Below are positions 10,990 through 20,800 of a stretch of DNA of 40,035 nt, in pieces. Under the pieces are notes generated by a model that saw only the letters and a list, made by a program, of their open reading frames with translations, ran no database searches and was not told the origin of the DNA. The first letter of the stretch is position 1, and the number at the start of each line of letters is the position of its first letter. The stretch covers positions 406,612-446,646 of the forward strand of contig CAJINV010000025.1 of NCBI GenBank assembly GCA_905178155.1, in the 5' to 3' direction. The translations under genes and the position numbers were made by a program. This DNA comes from Amoebophrya sp. A120 (lineage: Eukaryota > Sar > Dinophyceae > Syndiniales > Amoebophryaceae).

Positions 10990-13900
10990 ATGATCATGTT
11001 GCGCATCGGAGGACTCGCCGCGCTTTATTTTTTCAGCGGCCTCTCAACAACGTTTGCGCTCGGGATGAAGTTGTACGGCCAACGCATTTATCAAGTGCAA
11101 ATATGTCTGGGTCTGGAAGATTCTGCGACTTGTCATGCATGTCTGACATGACTCGAGAATCTGTGATGCGTGGGCACGAACCGGCTCTCCTATCTGTCAC
11201 GCAAAAACGCAGTTTCTCATGTGGAATACGCAACACGTACCCGCTCAAAAATTTGTCATGCTTGGCTGCGTATTGCAGTCCGGCTATCATCCAGTGTAGC
11301 ATTAAGTACAAGTTTCCAGACCCAGACATATTTGCAATTCATAGCATTAGCACCTTCAAGGAGCGTACTTTCCTGCAGCAGGAAGAACAAGAAGCACAAG
11401 GTCGGCTACACATGCTATTGCAAGGAAAAATCCCCCCTCCCCATTTTGAACGCGCATCCTGCTGAAAATTTGTGACGCAGATTTGTGACCACAGATCGCG
11501 TCTGTCTTGCAAGAAGGCACATTCAGGCCGTCCGCTCTTTTAGCAACGTTAAATAATAGAACGTTACTATGCAGGCGCTCTGTAGAAATGCTGTAAGCGT
11601 AAGGCCCACAGAGTGCGTAGCCGTCTACCATGCTAGGCGCCTACACCAAAAGACCCTCGCCTAGGCTGGCTTAGGATCTACTGCGTGCCGTCCTTTACTG
11701 CAATAGTACGCATCTGTTGACTTCTTGTGTACTCAAGTCCAGCATCAGAAATTTTGATTTGATATGGGGAGGGGGGATTATTTTTGGTTGTATTACAGGG
11801 ATCTCAACGGTGCTTGTGGATCTCAACGTTGAGACCTCACAGCTCAACGTTGAGAAATATATCTCAACGATCAGCAGTGGTTTAGGGTTTCGGGTTTAGG
11901 ATTTGGGGTTTAGGGTCGTCGGGCAGGGCAGCCGCGGCTGCCCTGCCCGACGATTCTCTCGTCGCCTCCCTGCGCTCTTGTTGCCCGGTACGTTGTGCGC
12001 GGCCCGTTGCCTTGTGTGCCCTGTGTCCCACTATGCGTGGAGCCTTCGCGCGTTTTTCTGAGTATCTATGAGCCCGCTCGCTGGCAGGACCTCTGAGAGG
12101 TTTGCTGCGGGGGCTTGGTGCGCACCTTCACGCCATGCAGTTCTTCTGTGTGCAGACCGTTGAGACCAGTCGTTGAGCTCATCGCGAATCCGTTGAGGCG
12201 TCTCAAAGCGTTGAGGCGCGACCGTTGAGATTCACTCGTTGAGATTCCTGTATAACAACCATTATTTTTCCTTTCGATGCATGCACGAACAGCATCACGA
12301 GTTTCTTGCTGATCCTTCTACTCCTTCTTGCCCAGACCAAGCACCGAGAGTGTTCGTGTATGGCTTTCCGCCCAAGGAGTTACTGAGTCATATGGTGTTC
12401 TCAAACGTTCCGTTCTCAGCTTCTGTTACATGATTTGTCATGCAAAATGACCATGAGCCGCCAAACGATCAAGCTGCTTCGCAAGACAAATTATCGCCGG
12501 GCTAAACAGCATCTAAATTATCCGTGCCAAATTTGTGATGCAAGACTTGCAAGCTTGCCCCTTTCCCTATTGCTGTTTTTGCATCACAAATTCGTGTAAC
12601 AGTTGAGGATGTAACATTTGAGAACTCCATAAGTCACGGGACACGTGACATCGTTTGGCGGGAGGATGCGTACTGCGAAAGAGAATTACCGTCTGGCTCG
12701 GCCGAGGAGCGCGATTGCGTCTTCGGTCCGGAGTTCTCCGTTACGATCGATTCGCCGCCAGCCAACGTGACGCTCCGTGCCACTGACCAGTTTCGAAATG
12801 GCCGCATCTTCCAATCCCGCCTGGTGCGCTCAGCTTGCAGAGTCACAGATCCCACACGCGCCGATGTGTTTTTCGTGCCCATTTGGCGCGAGAATTACAA
12901 AGTGAACCGCACCGAGTGCCCGACGGAAGACGAAGTTTTGGCTGCTCTTCCCTACTTGTCCGACGAAACGGCGAGCAAGCACTTTCTGATGTCTCCGCGT
13001 GTCGGGGGATTGTGGGATGACGTGTGCCCTTTTTGGAATAGCGAGAAGCCGCTGCTCCAGAAAATCCGAAAGATGGCCCTGGAAGACACAGCCTGCGGCA
13101 AGGAGGACCGGCCGGAGCGTTCTATTCCGTATCCGACCCTCGGTGGCGGTTTGAACAGTACGCAACTCGCCCACCTGTTCGCCGTCGCCGATAAAGCGCA
13201 GGAGACCGGCAGGGAATTTCTAGTCATGGCCACTCTGGGGAAACGCGTTGGCATATCAAAAGGAAAAATCCCCCCTCCCCACATCAAAACGAGATTTCTG
13301 ATGCTGGATTTGAGTGCACAAATCAGGTTTGTATTGCAGGAAAGCATTGCAGTCAGATCCCCAGGCTAGGCAGGGGCGTATGCGTCTAGTTGTTCAGCAT
13401 GGCAAGCGGCTCCCCTTTAGGCCCAATAGCATGACAAATCGCTTCCATAGTGTGGCGGAAGCTTCTGCCGTTGTCTTCTTGCAATACAAATGTGATTTGC
13501 GACCTCAAATCAGCAACGCAAATTTTCGAAAACATACCTTTTCGATATGGGGAGGGGGGATTTTTGCTTTTGATATGGCATCTCCTCTGCGCGCGTGCGC
13601 GACGTTTGGAATCAACACTGCCACGACAGCGACCATTGTATTGCGGTGGACCCCACGGTATCAAATGTAAAAATGTCTGGGTCTGGAAGATTCCGAGATT
13701 TGTCATGCAGTTTTTCCAAGCTCCACAAAGTCTGGAATGCAGGGCCTAGCATCACAGGTTCTGCAGCCCCTTGGTGATGCCCATTATGCATGAGAAATGC
13801 CCTCTGAGGATGCCGAGAAATGGGGACCTTTTGCAATTCATGCGAACACAGATTTTTGTATCATCCGCAACACGCATCACAAGTTCGCATTCTTCCAGAC

Positions 13901-15108
13901 CCAGACATTTTTACATTTGATACACGGTGGCAGGCATGCTCCCTGGGTTGGTCCAAGCCATGATGAAGTCCACCTTTTGCTTGCAGCCGGAAGGAGACAC
14001 TCCGTCTCGCAAGGGGATGCTGGACAGCTTGGCGCTGGGATGCATTCCGGTGCTTTCGTCCCGGAAACAGCACACGCTGTGGCGTTGGCATCTGGGAGAC
14101 CACGACTGGGAAGATTTCTCTGTGCTGGCGCCAGATTCCACGCAGGCGGCACACTCAACCACTAGGGGCAATAAACCCACCCAGCCGGGGCAAAACCACC
14201 CAGATACAACCCCGGGGCAAAACGACCACCCAGCCGACGATATCAAATGTAAAAATGTCTAGGTCTGGAAGAATGCAACTTGTGATGCTGCGTCTGCATT
14301 ATCCGAAAATCTGTATTGCATGAACAGCAGAAGAGGTCTGGTTTTGGCCACGGCGAGAGGGCATTTCTCATGCGGTATAGGCATCAGAAAGCCCTGCTCA
14401 CAAGACCTGTGATGCTAGGGCATGCATCGCAGACATCAGTCATGCAAAATGTGCATGACAAACCTTGCATCCTTGCAGACCCAGACATTTTTGCAGTTGA
14501 TAGGCGAGGACGGGGGGCAAAACCACCCAGCCGAAGAGGACGGAAGGCAAGACGAGCAAGACCAATCAACTGTCGGCAAGGGGCCAACATCGCAACGTTC
14601 GTTATCAAATGTAAAAATGTCTGGGTCTGGAAGATTGCCAGGTTTGTCATGCACATTTTGCATGACTCCTGATGTCTGTGATGCATGCCCTAGCATCACA
14701 GATTTTGTGAGGGCTTCCTGATGCCTATACCGCATGACAAATGCTCTTTCCGTGTAGCAAAACTTGGACTCTCTTTGCTGCTCACGCAATACAGATTTTT
14801 TTAGAATCCAAAAGCAGCATGACAAGTTGGATTCTTCCAGACCCAGACATTTTTACATTTGATGTTCGTGGTGCTGTGGCGATGGCGAGAAGAAATCCCC
14901 TCCAGCGGTGGCGCAGACGCTGATGGAAACTGGATCGTCCGGCGTCAACAACATCGTAGAGTTCCTGGAGACCATCAACGCGACCACGATCGCCGAACTG
15001 CGGGCCGGCGTGCGGAGTGCGCGGGAGAAAATCATCACGCACTGGACCGACACCGACTTGAACGACGCAATTACGGTCACGCTGAAAGCCATACAGGATG
15101 GCAAATGA
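10990..15108 (+). CDS. Exostosin-like glycosyltransferase, GT47 family, 8 exons, 561 aa
   Basis: Exons: 10990-11088, 11349-11415, 12285-12430, 12602-13254, 13582-13658, 13928-14240, 14511-14602, 14870-15108; total 1686 nt. Residues about 4-25 (LRIGGLAALYFFSGLSTTFA) form a signal anchor, so this is probably a type II Golgi or ER membrane protein, and a Gln/Glu-rich stem follows. Residues 77-83 read RVFVYGF, 187-199 DPTRADVFFVPIW, 364-377 FCLQPEGDTPSRKG and 385-389 GCIPV, all typical of the exostosin domain, which transfers sugars from nucleotide-sugar donors to glycans or glycoproteins. A Pro/Gln/Asp-rich insert (about 420-480) precedes a C-terminal helix-rich stretch (IVEFLETINA, IAELRAGVRS) like the family's tail. 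Seven introns are all introner insertions; the last two conserved motifs are joined only after the 13659-13922 element is removed. The acceptor sugar is unknown. The ATG at 10990 is chosen because the anchor follows directly. Confidence 0.88.
11089..11343. mobile_element. Introner, A type (255 bp), GT47 intron 1
   Basis: Starts TATCAAGTGCAAATATG plus CTGGGTCTGG; ends CCAGACCCAG, CATATTTGCAATTCATA. Target duplication GCATT at 11084-11088 and 11344-11348 is exact. Confidence 0.93.
11786..12260. mobile_element. Mutator-like non-autonomous element (475 bp) nested in an introner
   Basis: Inverted ends GGTTGTATTACAGGGATCTC and, on the other strand, GGTTGTTATACAGGAATCTC. Target duplication ATTATTTTT (9 bp, exact) at 11777-11785 and 12261-12269; 9-bp duplications and GG-starting ends are typical of Mutator-like elements. 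CTCAACG subterminal repeats occur on both sides, inverted to each other. The centre has TTTAGGG-like repeats (11881-11915) and a perfect palindrome (11916-11953). There is no transposase frame, so it would need enzyme supplied in trans. Confidence 0.85.
11916..11953. repeat. Perfect 38-bp palindrome after a TTTAGGG-like tract
   Basis: Arms of 19 bp, TCGTCGGGCAGGGCAGCCG and its exact complement with no loop. It directly follows degenerate TTTAGGG repeats at 11881-11915. A longer relative lies at 35411-35472. Confidence 0.95.
12431..12601. mobile_element. Diverged introner (171 bp), GT47 intron 3
   Basis: Ends are imperfect inverted repeats around TTACATGATTTGT and ACAAATTCGTGTAA. The flanking repeat is GTTACA (12425-12430) and GTAACA (12596-12601). 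Internal TTTGTCATGC and GCATCACAAATT motifs are shared with other introners, but the family core is lost. It contains in-frame stops, and its removal joins SVT to VEDVTF in frame. Confidence 0.75.
13255..13575. mobile_element. Introner, B type (321 bp), GT47 intron 4
   Basis: Left ATCAAAAGGAAAAATCCCCC; right GATATGGGGAGGGGGG then GCTTTTGATA. Target duplication TGGCAT at 13249-13254 and 13576-13581. Removal joins KRVGI to SSARVRDVWNQHC. Confidence 0.92.
13659..13922. mobile_element. Introner, A type (264 bp), GT47 intron 5
   Basis: Near-perfect inverted ends: TATCAAATGTAAAAATGTCT with GGGTCTGGAAGA, and TCTTCCAGACCC with AGACATTTTTACATTTGATA. Target duplication CACGG at 13654-13658 and 13923-13927. 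Removal joins AVDPT to VAGMLPGLVQ, placing the conserved Cys/Asp region next to FCLQPEGDTPSRKG. Confidence 0.95.
14241..14502. mobile_element. Introner, A type (262 bp), GT47 intron 6
   Basis: Left TATCAAATGTAAAAATGTCT; right CAGACCCAG, CATTTTTGCAGTTGATA. The flanking repeat has decayed: GCCGACGA (14233-14240) against GGCGAGGA (14503-14510), 6 of 8 matching. Confidence 0.88.
14603..14863. mobile_element. Introner, A type (261 bp), GT47 intron 7
   Basis: A-type inverted ends with an exact target duplication GTTCGT at 14597-14602 and 14864-14869. Removal joins TSQRS to WCCGDGEKK. Confidence 0.94.
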
Positions 15109-15148
15109 AGACGAAGAGGAGAAAATGTTTTAAATGAAAAACACGGCT

Positions 15149-15406
15149 ATATCAAATGCAACTATGTCTGGGTCTGGAAAGAAAGTTGGAACTTGTAATG
15201 CTAGCTTTACATTCCTGGAATATCTGTATTGCATAACCGACAAAAGGAGATTTTTGTCATGCAAAAACGCAGTTTCTCATGACATGCGGGCTGCCTATGA
15301 GAAAGTGCTCCGAAAAGTTGTCATGCTGCTCTGCATTCGGAACTGTTTCCATCATGCACATTTTAGCATCACAAGTTTCCAGACCCAGACATATTTGCAT
15401 TTGATA
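15149..15406. mobile_element. Introner-like element, A type (~258 bp), downstream of the GT47 stop
   Basis: Left ATATCAAATGCAACTATG plus CTGGGTCTGG; right CCAGACCCAG, CATATTTGCATTTGATA. Target duplication CGGCT at 15144-15148 and 15407-15411 (ACGGCT in a one-base-shifted alignment). It lies after the stop at 15108, so it sits in the 3' untranslated region or an undetected 3' exon. Confidence 0.88.
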
Positions 15407-15444
15407 CGGCTTTACTGTCTACTACAACCCGTACGCCAGCGGCT

Positions 15445-15777
15445 TATGCTGAGGAAAAATCTCCCCTCCCCATATTGAAAGCGCATCCATCTGAAAACTT
15501 GTGATGCAGATTTGTGACCACAAGTGATCGCGTCTGTCTTGCAAGACGGCAACTTCAGGCTGTCCGGCACGTTATCCAGGCGATTTGTAATGGTGTAGGG
15601 CCTACAGGGCAGCCGTCTACCATCGACTAGGCGCCTATACCAAAAGGCCCCTGCCTAGGCTTGCGATCTGCGTGCAGTGCTCTACTGCAACACAAGTTTG
15701 ATTTGTCTTTGTGTACTCAAATACAGCATCACAAATATCGTTCTCGATATTGGGAGGGGTGATTTTTCCTTTTGATA
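15445..15777. mobile_element. Introner-like element, B type (333 bp)
   Basis: Left TATGCTGAGGAAAAATC with CTCCCCTCCCC; right GATATTGGGAGGGGTGA then TTTTTCCTTTTGATA. Target duplication CGGCT at 15440-15444 and 15778-15782. It lies only 33 bp after the A-type element's own CGGCT copy. Confidence 0.9.
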
Positions 15778-15782
15778 CGGCT

Positions 15783-16354
15783 CATCTACATCATCCTTGC
15801 GTTGCTGAGGACCTTAAGGCGTTGGATATCTATCACTGTCTGTTGGTTTTACTTATTATCATTGACGTATTTTGAAAAAATTGCTTGTAACAACAAAACT
15901 TCTTCGCTCTACCAGTTCTGTTTTTCTCAAGAAAGAGCACAAAGTGGCTCAGTCTTCTATCTGGTATTTTTATTCATCTTGAAATAGCGCTAGAATGGTC
16001 AGCACACGAGAGAAGAAAACCTTCACCCGGATCATTCCGTGTATCCAATATGAACAAACAACCAAACAGCTTTTCATTTGCATTTTCTTCTATTGATCAT
16101 CATGGTTCGAATTCAATTTTGTATGGTCTTGACCGACCAGCATGTAGTTTTTGCTTTATTAATAATTCGGAACTACTAGCCTGGTCGTCGTTGGGGTCGC
16201 GACCACATTCTACTTTCACTAATTGTAATTTTTGTACTAGTTTCGGTTTATCTTCATTCCGACCGCATGATAGAAGTACACATAAACAAAATGCAAACCT
16301 GTCTATGGAAGCGTCAGGATTGAAATCGTCAAAGTTGAATTTGAAAAAAAAAAA
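15783..16354. other. AT-rich intergenic stretch
   Basis: Falling GC content, poly-T and poly-A runs, and no frame supported by exon joining. Probably the 3' flank of the GT47 gene. Confidence 0.5.
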
Positions 16355-16571
16355 ATGCATAAAATGCAACCCACAAAGCGCCTGTCTTGCAGAGTAGGCA
16401 AGGGAGGCATATTGCAAGCCTGTTGAGGGGTAGAAATAGAGCTGCTGAAGTAGCATGACAAAAGGCGTCTTCCTTTTACCCAAACAGCATTACAAACTGG
16501 ACTTAGACACCACCAAAACTTGTCATGCGCCATTTCTAAACTGGGCTCCAACTGGCATCCATTTTATGCAT
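16355..16571. mobile_element. Possible introner relic (217 bp)
   Basis: Bounded by ATGCATAAAATG (16355-16366) and its exact complement CATTTTATGCAT (16560-16571). Internal CATGACAAA, GCATTACAAA and TTGTCATGC motifs are typical of the introners. No target duplication found. Confidence 0.5.
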
Positions 16572-16781
16572 GACGAACTATTTCAACTCTGACAAATTTC
16601 AAACCTGACACATCCATATTGTCTGGCTCTGAAAATAAGAAGTTGTGAAAAATTCGTAGAACAGCAAGATGGTTTCTGCTACACGGAGTGAGAGGCATTT
16701 GTCATGCGGATTAGGCATAAGGAACTACAAGCATACCTAATTCATAGAGTGTGACAGACCACGACGACATCAAACTGACCG

Positions 16782-16988
16782 CTACCAGAAATAAAAGTAG
16801 CCAGTGGCATGATGAGAAATTCATTTTGCAGGGCGTCCATTTTTAGCCTCTACGAAAACAAGATGTGAATGAATACGCATACGCACGAAACTCGGCAAGC
16901 ATTTCCTGCATGACAGAGGTTGTCTGTCTTGCTTGTCTTTCATCAGAGCGTGTACTTCTAAGTGTAACACTTCTTATTTCTCACGATA
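16782..16988. mobile_element. Probable E-type introner relic (207 bp)
   Basis: The interior (GCATTTCCTGCATGACA.AGG, TTGTCTGTCTTGCT, TCCATCAGAG-like) matches 35067-35123 inside the E-type element at 34942. Right end AACACTTCTTATTTCTCACGATA; left end TACCAGAAATAAAAGTAG is its weak inverted match. No target duplication visible. Confidence 0.5.
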
Positions 16989-17815
16989 AAAAAGGTCTCG
17001 ACGTGGTCCACAAATAAGATCATCGTCTGGCTTCTACTCTACCTCCCGCTGCTGTTGTTCAAACAAAGAACTTGCGCCGTTTTATTTCGAAGCTTCACGT
17101 TGTCCACCCGTGTAAGACTTCTCAGAGTAAGTCGAAGTACTCATAATTGCAGCTTTATTCCAGCAAGAGAAACAAGATCTTGAAAAAATGCGTCGATCTT
17201 CTTGTGGCCGCTTTTTTTCCTTTTCTTTACGTTCAGCGAGCAGGTTCGTCATCTTTCAAGGTTTAGTTTTAAATCGAGCACTATACCATAGGGTAGTTTT
17301 TATCGGCCAGCGTTATAATTTCAGATTCGGAAAAATGTACGTGTCTAGCGCGCACATAAGAACTTACTTTTGATCCTAGTATATAAAATTCCTGCCGTGA
17401 AGATCCACACGCCTACTGATGAGAGAAGCTCCTGCTGGCTGCGCTTGCCACAGGAAATTATGACCTTTTGCGGCTTGTGCTCGCAACTAGTAGACCACCT
17501 CCGAGAATAAATACAACTTATCTATCAAGATAGATCAACATGATCTATCGGTAAAAATAAAACTACAATCAGCCTACTTCTTGCAACTAGCTGCGCGGCC
17601 GGCGCTTGCTTTTTGGTAGCGGCAGCCTTATTTTTCTGGCATAGAAGGAGAACAACTCGCACTCGCTAGAAGTGACGATCGAGGACCACCTAGTGCCGAG
17701 AATATTCAATAGCACGTGATGTTGTCGGACGGGAAGTGGAACGTATGTGAACAGCAGAGGCCTCTATCTCAAAAAGTACTAGTACTACCTTGATTTATTG
17801 TCCAGAGAAAAAAAA
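16989..17815. other. Intergenic, upstream of the 17.8-kb gene
   Basis: AT-rich sequence with a short TAGATCAACATGATCTA inverted motif near 17540-17556. No exon or introner ends recognised. The promoter, if here, has no element I can identify. Confidence 0.4.
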
Positions 17816-20800
17816 ATGGCCGCCGCCAAAGCGAATGCGAACATGGCCCGACTACACAAGCACAGCGCGACTCTTCTCGGGGACCGCCTGTACGCAGCGG
17901 TGCGGATATGAAATGTAAAAATGTCTGGGTCTGGAAGAATGCAACATTTGTGATGCAGGTTTTCCATGACCCATGAGGCCGCGCATGCAGGACCTAGCAT
18001 GACAGATTCTGCGCGATCTCTCTCATGCCTTTCCTGCATGAGAAACTCCCTCCCGACTTGGTCAAAACTGGACGACTTTTGGTAATCATGCAACACAGAT
18101 TTTTGCATGCTTCAGATTTAGCATGACAAGTTGCATTCTTCCAGACCCAGACATTTTTACTATTGATAGCGGAGTGGCGACGGCAAATCCACGACATGCT
18201 CCTCCTCCTTACCTATGAACTGCAAAAGTGTCCTGCTGCTCGTATAAATGCATGACAAATCCCCTCAGCATGAGAAATAAAATTTGTAATGCGGATTTAC
18301 ATTGGGAAAAAAATTTGTAATGCACGACTGCAATACGAGTACTGTCACTGTGCGATACTTTTGCACAGGATATTACCCCGCCGATTTTTCAAGAAGCTGA
18401 AAAGCGGGACGAAACAGCTTTTCCTAAATTCTCGGTCACCGGCTGCGGCAGCGCGAGTAGGCGCGATATCTCCTCCCGACAGCGACGATCGGTTGCCACC
18501 GACACTGTACCGGGTGAAGAATATTGCATTTTCCGAGAAGCCGGGGAAAACCAGCAGGGAGGCGAGTGCGGCCGTGGGTAAAAATAGAGAGCAGGGTCCA
18601 GGAGCAAATTCCTATACCACCGATAGCACACCCACAGGTGATCCTTCCCCGCTATCGACTGTAAAAATGTCTGGGTCTGGAAGGGCCAAACTTGTGCTGC
18701 TGTATTTGGATGCTAAAAAAACCTGTATTGCATGACCAGCAAGAGGATTCAAATTTGGCTACGCGGAGACGGCATTTGTCTTTGTCATGCTGGATGCGCA
18801 TAGATAAGCGCTCAAAAAATCTGTGATGCTATGGCATACATCACAGACATCATGACTCATGAAAAATGTGCATGATAAAGTTGTGCTGTTCCAGACCCAG
18901 ACATTTTTGCATTTGATACCCGCCCGACGGAGCCAACATTTGTTCGGCACCGGTACTATTTTCCATCCCTGTCTACGGGCGGAACAAAAACACGCTGCTT
19001 CCGAGCACGCCCGTCGCGGTAGGAAATTGCAAATCTCTCTGAGTCTGGAAGAATGCAGAAGTTAGTCATACTGCTTTTGCATGACCGAGGACGGCTTGTA
19101 TGCAGGAGCAGGCGGCAAAATTTTTTTGTTTTCTCGACAGGGCATCTCATTAGCATTCCTGCATGAGAAATTCCCGTATTTGGGTGACAAAAGGTCGTCG
19201 TCGTGGATGAGAGATTTTTGTCTGTGCAACTGCTTTAGCTGGCCAGGCATGACAGATTTTTGTGATGTCTCTTAAAATGCGCGTCTTCACAAGTTTGAGT
19301 ATTCGCGCTTCAGACCTCCCAGATGACAGATTTGCAATGCATCGGCGTTCCTGAAACCCAACCAGGTGGTGCAGGTGTTGCCGCACGCGCTAAGGATCTG
19401 TGATGAGGAGCTAACGGAGGACAATTTGAGGAACTACAACTCGGGCATCGCCGGTTTGGAAAATGCAAAGTGGAAGCAGTTTTGGCTGGACACGCACCGA
19501 GGAGCAGGAGCCGCAGCCGCTTCCTCCTCTCCGTCCAGCTCGTCCTCTGTGGCGCCTGTAAATGTAATGAAGGACCACGGGGGCCAGCAAATGAGTTGTG
19601 AACAAGGAGGGAAAAAAAACCTCCCTGTGCAGACAGGCCACGAACCCGAAGTGGTAGAAGCAAGGACGAGCGAAACATCGTCAAGACGGGAAGGTGCAGA
19701 AACGCTTTCTCACCCCGCCCTCACTCCACCGTCTCCGTGGATCCCGGTTCGCATCGCGCCGGACGCCATGGAGGTGCTTACCATGCCGAACACGGTCGGC
19801 GGCATGACACTATCACGAGGAAAAACTCCCCCTCCCCATAATCTTCAAACGGAAAGTTTTCAGTACTGCTCTGTGGCGAGAGATCAGCTTTGTCCACGCA
19901 AGAAGGCAAGCAAAGATAAAGATAAAGTAATTTGCTCGCTTGCTTTTCTTGAGCGTACAGGGCAGGCGCAGCCTTACGGCGACGGACAAGCGCGGCGCGG
20001 ACGCGCCGCCGCTTCGCAGTGATCGAGAGGCGGCGAGGCCGGTGCGCTTCGATGGTCGTGCGTGCATTCCTGCAATCTTCGTCGCGGGGCAAAATTTTAC
20101 CCGTGCAGGCCGGCATTTTGCTGGCGGTTTTTTTGCCCGCGCTTTTTTGCCGTCGTGATGTTTTTAGCGAGGCTAATCTGGCGACCCTGCTTTCGCTGTG
20201 CCTTAGTAGCAAACCTACTTGAGGAGCCTACTCGCAGGGCCGTGGGAGCGAACCCACCCGAGCGCTCCACTTGCAGCGCCTTCAGAGCGAACCCGGCCGA
20301 GCAAGCCAAAAACGCAACAACAACGCAACAACAACTCCACAACAACTCCACAACAACTCCACAACAACTCGACAGCAACTCGACAGCAACTCGACAACAA
20401 CGCAACAACAACTCGACAACAACGCAACAACTACGCAACAACTACGCAACAACAACGCAACAACAACGCAACAACAACGCAACAACAACGCAACAACAAC
20501 GCAACAACAACGCAACAACAACCCAACAACAACCCAACAACATACAACTCAGCCCGTAGCCAAAAAAAAAGCCTGGCAAGGGCGGGAAAGCGTGCGCGCT
20601 CTCCTTTTTTTATCCACCCAAAAAAGTAAAAGGAGAGATATTCCGGGCGGTCCAACAAAAGCAGAGATATTCGGGGCGGTCCGGCAGAAGTGGAGACATT
20701 CGGAGCGGTCAAGCAGAAGGAGAGATATTCGGGGTGGTCAGGCGAAAGCGGAGATATTCGGAGCGGTCAGGCAAAAGTAGAGATATTCGCAGCGGCCGAA

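Larger units (their letters stand above)
11416..12279. mobile_element. Introner, B type, split by a nested transposon, GT47 intron 2
   Basis: Left end TATTGCAAGGAAAAATCCCC at 11416; right end, after the nested element, ATTTTTCCTTTCGATG. Target duplication CATGC at 11411-11415 and 12280-12284. Without the nested 475-bp element and its extra 9-bp repeat the introner is 380 bp, near its relative at 15445. Both share an internal TAGGCGCCTA.ACCAAAAG segment (11633 and 15631). Removal joins codons for His-Met-His-Glu in frame. Confidence 0.88.

Noticed and set aside
13386-13706. Minus-strand frames over the GT47 gene and other frames containing MSGSGR or KCKNVWVWK
   Set aside because: These are translations of A-type introner ends (CTGGGTCTGG region), recurring wherever the element occurs.
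20309-20545. Thr/Gln/Asn-rich and Cys/Val-rich frames
   Set aside because: Products of the CAA microsatellite; present in all three frames of each strand.
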